Of a stretch of DNA of 64,000 nucleotides, positions 49,513 to 60,237 are shown in pieces. Source of the stretch: Planococcus citri (Eukaryota; Arthropoda; Insecta; Hemiptera; Pseudococcidae); the NCBI RefSeq assembly GCF_950023065.1, contig NC_088680.1:21564559-21628558 (forward strand). The letters run 5' to 3'. Each line of letters opens with the position of its first letter. The first letter of the stretch is position 1. A program made the translations under genes and the position numbers. The notes under the pieces are model-generated. The model saw only the letters and a program-made list of their open reading frames with translations. It searched no databases and had not been told where the DNA came from.

Positions 49513-52500
49513 CTACAGTCCGGCTACGATGACGGCTGGATTTTCTACGGCGGCTTTTATTTTACGTAAAAATAATACTGCTTCTCTACCATCGATTAAT
49601 CGATGATCGTAAGTTAATGCGACGTACATCATTGGTCTGATAACAACCTGTGAAGACAAAAACAATATATTATTAGAAAATTTGATGGGTCACGTAATAT
49701 TTTTCAAAAAATTCCAAAAATCATGCCTCAATTTTAGACTTAAAATTCTTCTCAAGTGCTCAAAACATATTTTCGTCGGAATATTTGAATTTTTGGGAAA
49801 ATTTCGAACCATTTCGATAGGTCGCATGGCAAGTTTTAGAAAATGCTAAAAATCATGACCCAAATTTGGGCTGAAAAATTTTCGAAATGCTCAAAAAACA
49901 TTTTCATCGAAATACTCGAATTTCTCGCAAAATTCTAACCTATTTTGATAGGTCGCAAGGTCACCTTTGACTAATTCTACAACAGGTTATTTTCACTTGA
50001 AAGGGATGGGCCGACTGAAACTTTTAGGCAGCAATAATTTAGGCAACTAGTCACTTTTCGCCGGCTGGACTGCGTAATTCCAACTGAACATTTCAAATTA
50101 CCTGTCCATTCAAGGCGATAGGTCTCTCTACGATGGCGTGCATTCCTAGAATAGCGGATTGAGGAGGGTTGATTATAGGAGTACCCATCAGCGATCCGAA
50201 AACACCTCCGTTGCTAACCGTGAACGTGCCTCCGTCCATGTCTTCGACGGCTAAAGCGTTTTGTCGAGCTTTCTCACCCAACGCTGCGATAGTCTTTTCG
50301 ATATCCGCGTACGTCATACCTTCCACGTTGCGAACCACTGGTACGACTAATCCCTGTAAATATAAAGCATTTATTCTATAAATAATACCACCAACATCAA
50401 AATGCATAAAATCAGCAACATTCTCCAATCATCGGTACGTACTTTGGGTGTAGCTACGGCTACCGAAATATCGACGTAATCCCTGTACACGATTTCGTTA
50501 CCATCGATGACAGCGTTTACGACTGGTTGCTCTTGCAGCGCGTAAGCCGAAGCTTTCAAGAAAGCCGACATAAAACCGAGCTTTAGACCGTGTTTTTTCG
50601 TAAAAGCGTCCAAGTTGGCTTTTCTAAACGCCATAATATTGCTGCCAACACGTCGAAGAATTCAAATTAGAACACCGCAGCTTACTCGTACGTAATTTAT
50701 TCAACGATGTATCTTACCTCATGTCGATCTCGTTGAATGTGGTCAACATGGCGCACGTATTCTGAGCGTCTTTTAGTCTTTGAGCGATACGCAACCGCAT
50801 ACGGTTCATTTTGACTCGTTGCTCCGTCCTGGTTCCGGTGATCTCAGTCGAGTAATCTTGCGGTGGCACTTTGACCGTAGCTGATTCCAATGATTGAGCA
50901 TGCCTGATCGCAGCTACCGGAGGAGCTGATGCGGCCGGTTTGGGAGGCGGTGGAGGGGGCGGAGGTGCAGCTGCGGCTGGCGTTGGTGCAGCTGCGGCAG
51001 GTGAAGGAGGAGGTGGCGGAGGAGGAGGTGCGGCTGCTGAAGGAGCTTCGGCCGGTTTCTCTTTCTTCGGCGCCGGAGGAGCTCCACCTTCTGTGAACAG
51101 AAATCACGGAAAAGTTTGGTTGAAAGTTGAAAATAATCATCGATTGATGCAGTTATAAGGAAAATGCCAACTCACCTACGGCTTTTACTATACATAGTTG
51201 TTGACCAGCTTTGACGGTCTCGCCGTCTTCGGCGAATCGTTCTGTTATGACTCCGCTGATCGATGATGGAACTGGCATCGAGGTCTGAAAAAATAAAAAC
51301 ATTACTTTGTGAAGAATAAGACTCGAAATTTTTGTATACGACAATTGGACCATTTAGACATGATTTTGGGGTATTGAGGAGATATGCAAAAAATTACGCA
51401 GAAATTTGAAAAAAAATTGTACTCAATTTATCGCTCAATTTCCTTAAAATAGGTAGCATGTTCATCTCCAAAGCCAAATTCAAATATTATGCATATGGGA
51501 ACAAGAGACCCATTCGATGAAAATTAGCTATAAAATGTCATCACAGACTTGAAAAAAAATTTCCAATTTCTTCAGGGTGCCAATAGGACATTAGCAGGAT
51601 ATTTTACTTCAAAATTTTAAAATTTGAATGATGGTTTCAAAAAAAAAATATAGGTATAATGGTATATATTCAGATTTAGCGAATCAAAATACCCCGATTT
51701 TCATCATTATTTTTTACGATAATTCAGCTGAATTTCAATCATCTCTTTCCCACCCTAAATCCTGAAATTTCCCATTGTTTTTCAAATACGTACTACATTT
51801 TCAAATCGTAAAAAATATTGAAATTTTTTCTGCAGTGTAAAAATTCAACTCGAATGGTAAAACGAGGTCACGAATTTTGCACAATTTTTGGCTTTGAACC
51901 AATAGAAATTTCATCTCGCCAAATCCAAGTCAAGTACAAAGTAAATACGTTTGATACAATAATTTAGGGAAATCATTTAAAAGTGGCTTTGAAGATATCC
52001 ACGAACTTGAGGTGTACGAAAATGGAACTGAGAGGTTCTCGGAGCTGACTGATTTTCATGTTTCATCACTCTGACGTCACAACTTGGTGATCACAATTTC
52101 GAAATTCATTGCGAACATCATCGAAAGTTCTCAACTCCACTCGAATATATTGAAATCAAAATCGAGCACAACAAATCGTTCGATAAAACACAACCAATTA
52201 ATTTCGAAATTCATTCTACTCCTTGACTCTGTCTGTAATCAAGAGCACACAACATAGAATAGAAAAACAATGAGCAACTTCGATGAAAACCAGCCAACTC
52301 GAGAAATATTACATCAGCACGACGAATTAAGAATCGAATTTCACCAACAAACTACAATACTTTCATCGAAAACCCCCAATCGTTCGTAATGGTAAAAATA
52401 AAAAATCCACAAAATTTCGAGGGCGAAAAAAAATCACGATAAAATTCCTTTCATCGTTCACAGGTACGAAAAAATACTCTAAATCGACGAAGAAAATTAT

Positions 52501-53882
52501 CTTATCAAAACCATTAAACAAATTACCTTATCAGTTTCTATCTCGCACACGACTTCGTCTACCGAAACTGAATCACCGACGTCTAGATATCGTGAAAAAA
52601 GAAGAAAAAAATTAATTAAAATAAAAAATTACCCAACACTTCGCAAACCAAAGTCAACTCACTTTTTTCCCATCGGACATCTCCTTCTGAAACAGAATCA
52701 GCGAACGGTGGTACTTTCAACGTAACTTGTTCTTCGTCTGTATAAACAAACCGATCAAAATAAAACCTCGTCAATACACAAAGTTCACATAGATAATAAA
52801 AAAATACACGATAGGAAGCAGTTTTCCACTAATTAGGAAATTGTCTGTGTTTGGGTTCGTAATTCTTCGAATAAGTTTACTGACCTATACTAACAATAAT
52901 ACGTTCGACTTACATAGTATCCGAGAAGTATGGAACAACCTGCTCTCAAGGACATATTGATTGTGGTTTCTCAGACTGAAAAAAATCGTACGATGGATTA
53001 ATATTATGCTAATTCGACGTCTCGGCGTAATTATCAAAGCGAGCTTACTGTTTTGTACTGGTTACAGGTGAAAATCCTTGGGTACAGCATATTCTACCTG
53101 CGACAAAATGGAAAACAAAATCCAGTTAGAATTGAATTATATTTGATTTATAAATTACTCGAGTTCGTTTAATCATCACGTAAAGAATGTTGAAATGATA
53201 TTTCGGTGCAATATCATCGAGATAATATTTATTCTGCCCTGTTATAAAACGTTGATTTTTATTTCAATTTTATACTGTGACTAAATCGACGTTCGTAAAA
53301 CTGATTAGTACACCTTTAAATGGCATAAAAGGTGTTTAAAGTCGTCGATTACGTCATAAACATCTCAGCTTCAAGTACAAATGCTACAAAGTACAGAATA
53401 ATAATTCTATCTACCATCGAACACGTACCTTTGGTATTATACAGTCTAACTGGTGTTAGGTTCTGAAAACAGAAAACACAATACGAATTTTAGTACAAGT
53501 TCCAGAGAATCATTCGTACATTTAAAAATACATCTAGATCTTTTATTATTTTTCAATAGCAATAATAATTTCACCGGTGAAACCGAACCAAAGGTGGAAA
53601 CTGAATTCCACTAGACTGGATTGATGAAGGCCGGAGTGTTTTTTCAATACACAAACTGGGATTCAACGACACACAGTTCAACTGTTGTATTATTATGTAA
53701 TTCGAGTACACACCCGATGAATATTCATTAACGAAAAAATCGTCCAGAGTGATCAGAAACCCCTGGGGAATAATAATTACAAAATAATATGTAGTTCGAC
53801 TTACTTGGTTCTTATTCACATATTTGAATAGCTTGGATTTATTGGTCCTGCCGACGACGTGCCTCAGAAGAACCCCGGCCAT
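49513..53882 (-). CDS. DLST: Dihydrolipoyllysine succinyltransferase, 2-oxoglutarate dehydrogenase E2
   Basis: Core subunit of the mitochondrial 2-oxoglutarate dehydrogenase complex; it moves the succinyl group from lipoamide to coenzyme A in the citric acid cycle. Exons, 5' to 3': 53882-53805, 53462-53429, 53097-53049, 52975-52914, 52737-52663, 52582-52527, 51284-51176, 51090-50718, 50641-50443, 50353-50102, 49647-49513. The sum is 1422 bp, in frame for 473 residues, normal for this family. Order: a basic mitochondrial presequence (MAGVLLRHVVGRTNKSK), a lipoyl domain from about residue 75 with the lipoylated lysine in EIETDK (near 118), a long Ala/Pro-rich flexible linker in the 373-bp exon, and the catalytic domain with FNEID, NGGVFGSLMGTPIINPPQSA and the active-site DHRLIDGR (histidine near 444). 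As in animal orthologues, no clear E3-binding domain is seen in the linker. The large intron at 51285-52526 shows nothing else. Confidence 0.95.
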
Positions 53883-54028
53883 TGGAAAAATATCGATCCT
53901 CGGGAACGAACGAATTAATTAACATACATAAATATAATTCTCATTAACTTATTTAACTTAAATTAATTTATAAAAAATAAAAATCCATAAGAAGTTGAAG
54001 ATAAATTTCATAAAATTTGGAGCGGACA

Positions 54029-55103
54029 GCGAGTTTTTTTTATCTACTGAAGTAGTGCCATTTAGCCAATCAGAGACAACGTTCGCGATAAAGAATCACT
54101 TCACACATTTCTGCGTTCATGACATGGTGTTCGAGTTCAACCGCTTCGACGCAAAAAAAATAAATTTCAATATTCAACGCCATGAATTATAAATTATGTA
54201 CGTATAAGTACATATTTGTGATATTTTTTTCAGCAGTAAGTTTAACTAAAAAATCAAGATCAAAATTATGAACGTTTTAAACTTTATTATAGTTGGATAA
54301 GCTGGAAGGCGTGGATCCGTCCATCACCTCCATCTAGAATTAGAAAATGAAAATTGAAAATACTTGTCTTGTAGATAATTAGTACCTTACCTTGTACATG
54401 TACAAATACAGATACAGCTTGTCCATATTTCTAATTTTCTATTAAGTATTACGTAATGAGTAATGAAGTTTGTTGAATTATTTTCAATTCCAACGTACCG
54501 ACATCGATGCCCACTTGCCCAGTTCTTTTAATTGTAATTTGTAATTCGTATTTCAGCACGACCACAACAATCTGTACGTTTGGGATGCGGATTTACAGTT
54601 TCGATCTTTATTTGATGATTTCAGCTCTGACATCAATACTCCTTGTAAAATATATTACGAGTTCCTTGACTCATGTTCGAATAAGTTCTCAGAACTCTCC
54701 TACATATATTCTTAATTCATATTAAGACAGTACACTTGCTACTCTTGCAAGTTGCATCAGTTGCACAGAATAATAGTAAAGACTTAAAGAGGATAGAATA
54801 GAAATAGAATGAATAATATGAAAAATGAAAAAATACGTAGAGAACAGGCAAACCTTTAAAGCATTAGCAACTTCTTCATCATTTATTTCCAAACAATCCA
54901 TATTTATTATTTAAGTCATCAGAATTGAGAAAATTGAAAATGAGATTAGGAGATTTACGATTTACCATAGTAAAGTCAAAGTGTTTATTTTGAAATGTTA
55001 ACGCGAACACATGATACACGCAAAAAAAAGAATTGAATTGCCCGACCATGATATCATGTTTACGTCATGAATGGCACTACTTCAGTAGATAAAAAAAACT
55101 CGC
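54029..55103. repeat. Perfect 34-bp inverted repeat pair flanking a small gene
   Basis: 54029-54062 and 55070-55103 are exact reverse complements over 34 bp; the left copy runs from GCGAGTTTTTTTTATC to GTAGTGCCATT. Both flanks diverge immediately. The roughly 1.0 kb between them holds the three exons of a candidate 44-residue protein. It may be a TIR element that carries a gene, or paired regulatory or recombination sites. No target-site duplication is obvious. Confidence 0.6.
54287..54901 (-). CDS. Candidate 44-residue protein, unrecognised
   Basis: Three exons join exactly in frame: 54901-54854 (MDCLEINDEEVANALK), 54430-54391 (KYGQAVSVFVHVQ) and 54333-54287 (GGDGRIHAFQLIQL then TAA). Exon boundaries follow GT-AG, though the first donor is GTTTGC, which is weak. 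The protein is mildly acidic, with no signal peptide or membrane span. I do not recognise it; an unseen upstream exon could make it longer. It sits downstream of the divergent side of the 2-oxoglutarate dehydrogenase E2 gene and between perfect 34-bp inverted repeats. Confidence 0.4.
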
Positions 55104-55665
55104 GAGAGGACATGGACAAAACTGATATCAGATGATGTCCACTCGGGAATTGCTATTTTCACAATGTTTGAAAACGGGAACATCACTAGCGCTCCCTACG
55201 GTTAGTCGAGTTTTGTTTTTTGTTTTTAATTTTATTTTTTCTCCAAAAAAACCAAAATTTTGAGCGTTTGATGAAGTTTGATCATTGATGTTGGGATTTT
55301 ATTATTTTAAAATGGATAAATGACAAAAACTACTGTGCTGAAAAAAAAAGTTGAAATAAAAAATCCAACTTTACAGTTTACACTTTTACAGTTCAAAGGT
55401 TGCATTTTAATTTATTTTATTTTTGATAAACAACTATGATACAAAAACAAAATACAAATTAAAATTACAATTAAATTCATTTTTACAGAATTATGGACAT
55501 AGAGACAGCAGATCAGGGTTAGACTAGGTACCTACCTTTGTAAATCTTGACTGCTGAAGAAGTAATCGAATAAAACTAAACCACATGATTGTGTAGGTAG
55601 GTACCTAAACCTATGTTCTTTGAATACTCTTTATCTTTAATCATAAAATAACGCCAATCAAGGTA

Positions 55666-56305
55666 TCAACCATTCAGCTTCAAATACAATCTGATTCTTA
55701 ATGCAATAAAACCAAGCAAAAGAAAAACTATATACATAAAAAACATAATGATCATGTTTCTCTGCAAATTCTCACGATCGAAACCCATCCAATTCAAGAC
55801 CTCTGGTCCGTTTTTTAAACACGGTGAACCTGATGTTTTCGAGCACTGAATACATTCCACGTTTTCGAAGTACACAATCAGCAAAGCTTCAAAACTATAA
55901 GTTACCCATGAAATATATCGCATCCACGAAAATATTGCAGGAATCGATTTTATACTCGACATCATTCCAGAAAGTGGGTTGAAAAATGTTCTGACAATTT
56001 GTACGACAGTGTCAGCAATGGTGAAGTCGTTCGTTGCCAATGATACCAAAATCCCTGATCATGAACAATAAAAATATTATTATTCGTGCAACTTTTGCTC
56101 GAACTTGAAAGCTGAAAGAATCATTTCAATAAATTATTGTAGAGATGCAATTTAATTTCTGAGGCTTACCGAACGAAGCTGATACGTTGAAGATTAGAAC
56201 ATTGATCGTTATAGTCAACAGCAAAACGATCCAACTATATTGCTGGGCGAATAACGCATAAAATGTGACTGTGAATACTACTGGATGTAATAATAATCCT
56301 GGAAA
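55666..56305 (-). pseudogene. ABCG-family copy 6, last two exons only
   Basis: Two exons matching the end of the array genes: 56305-56170 (136 bp, the same length as in all five intact copies) and 56054-55666, ending LYLKLNG and a stop codon. The reading covers the last membrane helices and the loop cysteines (IQCSKTSGSPCLKNGPEVLN). Both splice sites and the frame are intact. The eleven upstream exons should lie to the right, but a virus-like element occupies that side up to the window edge. Either the element split the gene within an intron and the rest resumes beyond 64 kb, or this is a 3' fragment. It is separated from the main array by about 13 kb of unrelated genes. Confidence 0.75.
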
Positions 56306-56613
56306 CTAGGTAATTTTCTTTGAATTAATGAAGACCGGACCGATCTTTGATCAAGATTGGAAGAGGCGGTAGCAGAAAAGTTCTTTTGATGTCCTCCATC
56401 AATCGATAATTTTAAATTTATATGGCGTTAATGATGAAAGGACTACCAAATGAAATTTCATGTTGGGCTCCTTCTCAAAGTATCTATAGGAGTAGATATA
56501 AAATGTATTTCCTGGCACTGGAGTAAGAATTCTTACAATACTTTTTAAATTCAAAAGTATGTGGAAACTTATGTGAAAAATTTCACATAAACCTTCACAT
56601 AGTTTTTCATTCA
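56306..56613. other. Junction between ABCG fragment and virus-like element
   Basis: No gene. The host intron passes into the element somewhere here; the exact end could not be fixed. A near-palindrome, 'tatgtgaaaaatttcacata', lies at about 56571-56590. Confidence 0.35.
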
Positions 56614-56880
56614 ATCAAATGCAAAAATATTTACAAAACTTAGATATTGAAATGAAATGCAAAATTTTTTGCAATACTTAAACATTTCAAACAAATGCAA
56701 AAATTTCATCAAAACCTAAACATTTCAAACAAATGCAAAAATTCATTCAAAACTTAAACATTTCAAACAAATGCAAAAATTCATTCAAAACTTAAACATT
56801 TCAATGAAATGCAAAAATTTCATCAAAACTTAAACATTTCAAACAAATGCAAAAATTTCATCACAACATTACCATTATAC
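56614..56880. repeat. 38-bp tandem repeats at the element margin
   Basis: Six or seven copies of a 38-bp unit with 'aaacatttcaaacaaatgca' and 'attcattcaaaactt'. A related piece recurs in inverted orientation at about 57001-57018. Subterminal tandem repeats are common near Polinton ends, so this may mark the left end of the element (inference). Confidence 0.7.
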
Positions 56881-57046
56881 CACTAGTTAAAGAAAACATT
56901 ATCTCTAATAAAGCGGTAACACAAACACCAACACCTTTATCATAGAAACTGATTCTTTTAACTAATGCACCCACCAGATGTGGAGGTTGTTATTGAAGAG
57001 AAATTTTTGCATTTGATTAAAACAAATTGACATTTTTTTTTCTTTC

Positions 57047-57056
57047 TATTATAAAA
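57047..57056 (+). promoter_or_regulatory. TATTATAAA start-proximal motif
   Basis: CTATTATAAA ends 6 bp before the ATG of the repeat protein and follows a T-rich tract. It is one of five similar sites in the element. Confidence 0.5.
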
Positions 57057-57062
57057 TAAATA

Positions 57063-57896
57063 ATGAACACTATTGAAAAGAGCCACCTTGAATTAATAAA
57101 AGATTATGTTGATTGGGAGGGAATTTCAGAATATCAAAAACTATCAGAAAATTTCATAAGGGAATTCAAAGGCAAAGTAAATTGGAGTGCAATTTCAAAA
57201 TATCAAACACTATCAGAAAACTTTATAAGAGAATTCAAAGATCAAGTACATTGGAAAAAGATTTCAAGATATCAAGATCTATCTGAGTATTTCATAAGAG
57301 AATTCAAAGACAAAGTATATTGGTTTGCAATTTCAGTTCATCAAAAACTGTCAGAAGATTTCATTAGGGAATTCAAAGACAAAGTAAATTGGGAAGAAAT
57401 TTCACGTTATCAAAAACTATCAGAAAATTTCATAAGGGAATTCAAAGGCAAAGTAAATTGGGAAGAAATTTCAGAATATCAAAAACTATCAGAAAATTTC
57501 ATAAGGGAATTCAAAGGCAAAGTAAATTGGAGTGCAATTTCAAAATATCAAACACTATCAGAAAACTTTATAAGAGAATTCAAAGATCAAGTACATTGGA
57601 AAAAGATTTCAAGATATCAAGATCTATCTGAGTATTTCATAAGAGAATTCAAAGATCAAGTAAATTGGGAAAGGATTTCAGTTCATCAAAAACTGTCAGA
57701 AGATTTCATAAGGGAATTCAAAGACAAAGTAGATTGGAGAGGAATTTCATGGTATGAGATGCTATCTGAAGATTTCATAAGAGAATTTAAAGACAAAGTA
57801 GATTTTAAATGGATTTCAAAACATCAAACACTATCAGAAAACTTTATAAGAGAATTCAAAGATCAAGTTGATTGGGGAAAGGATTTCATGGTATGA
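57063..57896 (+). CDS. Protein of 23-residue FIREF repeats, C terminus frameshifted
   Basis: A 277-residue protein made almost entirely of about 12 copies of a 23-residue (69-bp) unit, in the pattern L-S-E-x-F-I-R-E-F-K-x-x-V-x-W-x-x-I-S-x-Y/H-Q. It has no signal peptide or membrane span; the regular aromatic and charged spacing suggests a solenoid or helical-repeat fold (inference). A block of about 150 bp at 57168 recurs almost unchanged 345 bp later, exactly five units, so units are being duplicated as blocks. The end is damaged: repeat-like sequence continues past the stop to about 58130 in other frames, with small indels and an in-frame stop, so the ancestral protein was longer. It is on the plus strand, convergent with the capsid-like gene. 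Comparable repeat proteins occur in some large DNA viruses (from memory, unchecked). Confidence 0.7.
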   Translation: MNTIEKSHLELIKDYVDWEGISEYQKLSENFIREFKGKVNWSAISKYQTLSENFIREFKDQVHWKKISRYQDLSEYFIREFKDKVYWFAISVHQKLSEDFIREFKDKVNWEEISRYQKLSENFIREFKGKVNWEEISEYQKLSENFIREFKGKVNWSAISKYQTLSENFIREFKDQVHWKKISRYQDLSEYFIREFKDQVNWERISVHQKLSEDFIREFKDKVDWRGISWYEMLSEDFIREFKDKVDFKWISKHQTLSENFIREFKDQVDWGKDFMV

Positions 57897-58160
57897 GATG
57901 CTAAGATTTCATAAGAGAATTTAAAGACAAAGTAGATTGGTATAGAATTTCAAGGTATCAATATTTATCAGAAAATTTCATAATAGAGTTCAAAGACAAA
58001 GTAAATTAGTGCGCAATTTCAGAAAATGAAAAACTGCCAAAAGAACTTAAAGACATAGTAAATCGCAATATTTCAAAAGGCTTAATTGAACATATTTTAT
58101 GTAACTTAGACTCAAGTAATATTCATATTGTCAGACTTTAATGATGTGAATAAAAAACTT

Positions 58161-58185
58161 TTTTATGAAAAATTTTTTCATAAAA
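58161..58185. terminator. Hairpin between convergent genes
   Basis: TTTTATGAAAAA (58161-58172) and its exact reverse complement (58174-58185) form a 12-bp stem with a single-base spacer, just after the repeat gene and just before the stop of the capsid-like gene. 'aataaa' lies at about 58149. A likely shared transcript-end signal. Confidence 0.5.
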
Positions 58186-58194
58186 GATGTAAGA

Positions 58195-59403
58195 TTAATT
58201 TACAACAGCTCTATTTGTGAAAGGGTTATAAGTAGAAACAACATTATAAATAGTTACAATGTGTATTACTGTATCAGCAGAAAGAGCTTCCTTGAATCTA
58301 AATTTTAATTTTACGTTTGTGGTACTCTCCTTTATGCTTTCAGGTTGGCAGGTACAATCAATAGCTATTATGGGATATTTGTTAACATAATCATTTAAAG
58401 AACAAATTGGTTTCCCTTCATTACCATAATAAGCTAGTTTGAAATTTTTAAACATTTGATAAATTTTATTATAATCATTTTCTGAACTATTTATATTTAG
58501 TTCAGTTTTAGGATAATGTTCATTATTGTTGAGAACAGCTTGAACGTTTTCAAGGCCACATAAATCAAATTGACTATTATCCACTTTGATGTTATCATTT
58601 CTATTTTTTTGCATCCCAATAAGAATAAATATTGGATTCCCATCACAAGTATATTCACATGTATACTTTTTTGTTGTTATACCAGTTTTAAACTCATATC
58701 CCCAATGTCTAAAAATTTGTGGTAAATCTTTTGAAGCCAGTATTTGTTTTAGACATTTGTTTTCCATTTCTCTTCTCAATTTTACCTGTGACATTATTAG
58801 TGCAACATCTGTAAATTTTATAGTAATAGTATGTTCATTTGCAAAAGTACTATCAACTTGAAACATATTATTATAATTATTGAGATGGGTTTTTGTTAAC
58901 CTTAATTCATGTGGGACGTGAAATACATAATCCTTGTGATCCTCATGATAACCAAATAGTGTTTCTAAAGAATTATACAAAGTAAAATATCCAGATTTGT
59001 TCAGAACATTTGAGTTTGGAGAGGAGATATTCCAGCCTCCATCATTGTAAATCGAATCAGAACCAAATGAAACAATTCCTTTCATAGTAGTAACCACACC
59101 TGGCTCTTCAACTGAATCTATTATTTTATCACATTCCAAATATTCAATTTTTGAAAATAAATGTGGTAGTGGATTAGTAACAAATGATATTTTTTTCAAA
59201 TCAAGTTCTGCTACAGCACTCTTGTCAGAATTTTTAGTCACTGTAACAATTCCTTTCACAAGTAATCCACTTCTATGTGGATGGGTAATGACATCTTCAT
59301 TGTATGTTCTTATACGAATTTTACTATTTCCTTTATTTATGTCATCTTGTGGAGAGGGTCTGTAGACTACAAAGTCTTCACTTTCAATGTAATTTTGTAT
59401 CAT
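58195..59403 (-). CDS. Double-jelly-roll-like protein, putative major capsid protein
   Basis: A 402-residue intact frame, the longest in the element. Beta-rich sequence throughout, with no signal peptide or membrane span. Segments such as SGLLVKGIVTVTK near the N terminus, VVTTMKGIVSFGSDS, and a conserved tail (CGLENVQAVLNNNEHYP and then the YPIIAIDCTCQPE stretch) match in order the double-jelly-roll-like domain family found in insect and other invertebrate genomes and linked to virus capsids (recognition from memory). It is shorter than typical Polinton capsid proteins. Start chosen at 59403 because an exact CCTATTATAAA motif ends one base upstream. It follows the integrase gene on the same strand after 26 bp. 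A fold prediction would settle the capsid role. Confidence 0.6.
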   Translation of the reverse strand: MIQNYIESEDFVVYRPSPQDDINKGNSKIRIRTYNEDVITHPHRSGLLVKGIVTVTKNSDKSAVAELDLKKISFVTNPLPHLFSKIEYLECDKIIDSVEEPGVVTTMKGIVSFGSDSIYNDGGWNISSPNSNVLNKSGYFTLYNSLETLFGYHEDHKDYVFHVPHELRLTKTHLNNYNNMFQVDSTFANEHTITIKFTDVALIMSQVKLRREMENKCLKQILASKDLPQIFRHWGYEFKTGITTKKYTCEYTCDGNPIFILIGMQKNRNDNIKVDNSQFDLCGLENVQAVLNNNEHYPKTELNINSSENDYNKIYQMFKNFKLAYYGNEGKPICSLNDYVNKYPIIAIDCTCQPESIKESTTNVKLKFRFKEALSADTVIHIVTIYNVVSTYNPFTNRAVVN

Positions 59404-59404
59404 A

Positions 59405-59415
59405 TTTATAATAGG
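59405..59415 (-). promoter_or_regulatory. CCTATTATAAA start-proximal motif
   Basis: On the minus strand it reads CCTATTATAAA, one base before the ATG of the capsid-like gene, preceded by a T-rich tract. Identical over 11 bp to the site at 63657-63667. Confidence 0.55.
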
Positions 59416-59429
59416 AAAAATTTTTTTTA

Positions 59430-60233
59430 TTAAAACTTGGATTTTAAAAGTTCTTCATTATAGAATTTCCCTTCAATTTCTTCACCATCAGTATCTTTAA
59501 TAGAATAAGTTACAGGAGTTGTGTGAAATATTTCATCAACTACAAAAATTTCTTTAGTCCAGTTATTCTTGTACTTGTTATCAAAAACTTTTTTATATGC
59601 AAAAATTCTAACTCTATCTCCTTCCTTGAATTTCTGATGTGATTTACATTTGGGTTTATTTTTGTTAAATTTCATCAAAATTTCTTCTGCATTATCCTTA
59701 TCAACTTTAATAGGTGGCATACCAATAGTTCTATGAACATCTTTTGTGTTATATTCTTCTAGTATTTTAGGTAAAATATCGATCCATCTGAAATTCTTCC
59801 TCATCTCAAAATAAATTTTCAACTTTTGATTTAATGTTCTGTTGAAACGTTCAATTATTGCAGACTTTTCCTCATTATTGGTATGATACATTTTAATGTT
59901 GTGTTTTTTCAGCATTGTCTTGAAAGTTTGATTTACAAATTCTCCACCTTTGTCCACATGAAGTAAATTGGGTTTTCTTTTTGAGATTTTCAAAATATTT
60001 TCAAAAGCATCTGTAGCTGCTTTACCTGACTTATTCTTCAAAGGTTCAATCCATACAAATTTAGAAAATGTATCTTCAACATTGAGCATATATTTAAAAC
60101 CATCATTTTCTTTGGAATATTTGTCCATAATTAATAAATCAGCTGCCCATAAATCGTCAATACCTTTGGTTACAATACTTCTTTTACAAAATTTTTTCCT
60201 AATAGGTGCATGTAATTCTTTAGCTTCTTCCAT
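59430..60233 (-). CDS. Retroviral-type (rve) integrase of Polinton class
   Basis: A 267-residue integrase that would join element ends to host DNA. Core residues: Asp32 in the DLWAADL segment, Asp94 in LLHVDKGGEF and Glu128 in AIIERFNRTL, the DDE arrangement with 33 residues between the last two. The C-terminal region (KFKEGDRVRI to GKFYNEELLKSKF) resembles the chromo/SH3-like tail of Polinton-type integrases. The N-terminal zinc-binding HHCC domain is not evident; the protein starts close to the core, so it may be lost or the frame shortened. Its start lies 4 bp from the stop of the upstream ATPase gene, suggesting co-transcription. No internal stops. Confidence 0.85.
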   Translation of the reverse strand: MEEAKELHAPIRKKFCKRSIVTKGIDDLWAADLLIMDKYSKENDGFKYMLNVEDTFSKFVWIEPLKNKSGKAATDAFENILKISKRKPNLLHVDKGGEFVNQTFKTMLKKHNIKMYHTNNEEKSAIIERFNRTLNQKLKIYFEMRKNFRWIDILPKILEEYNTKDVHRTIGMPPIKVDKDNAEEILMKFNKNKPKCKSHQKFKEGDRVRIFAYKKVFDNKYKNNWTKEIFVVDEIFHTTPVTYSIKDTDGEEIEGKFYNEELLKSKF

Positions 60234-60237
60234 TTAT

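Noticed and set aside
50940..51158. Plus-strand frame rich in Gly and Ala
   Set aside because: It is the antisense of the Ala/Pro linker of the 2-oxoglutarate dehydrogenase E2 gene, which is certain on the minus strand.
53995..54192. 65-residue plus-strand frame (MKINFIKFG...)
   Set aside because: It includes the 34-bp inverted repeat with its T-run and has no splice partners or recognisable domain; a promoter-side by-product is more likely.
57389..57631. Second plus-strand frame inside the repeat gene
   Set aside because: A shifted reading of the same 69-bp units; the main frame is longer and starts after the promoter-like motif.
58586..58861. Plus-strand frame within the capsid-like gene
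   Set aside because: Antisense shadow of a much longer intact minus-strand frame.
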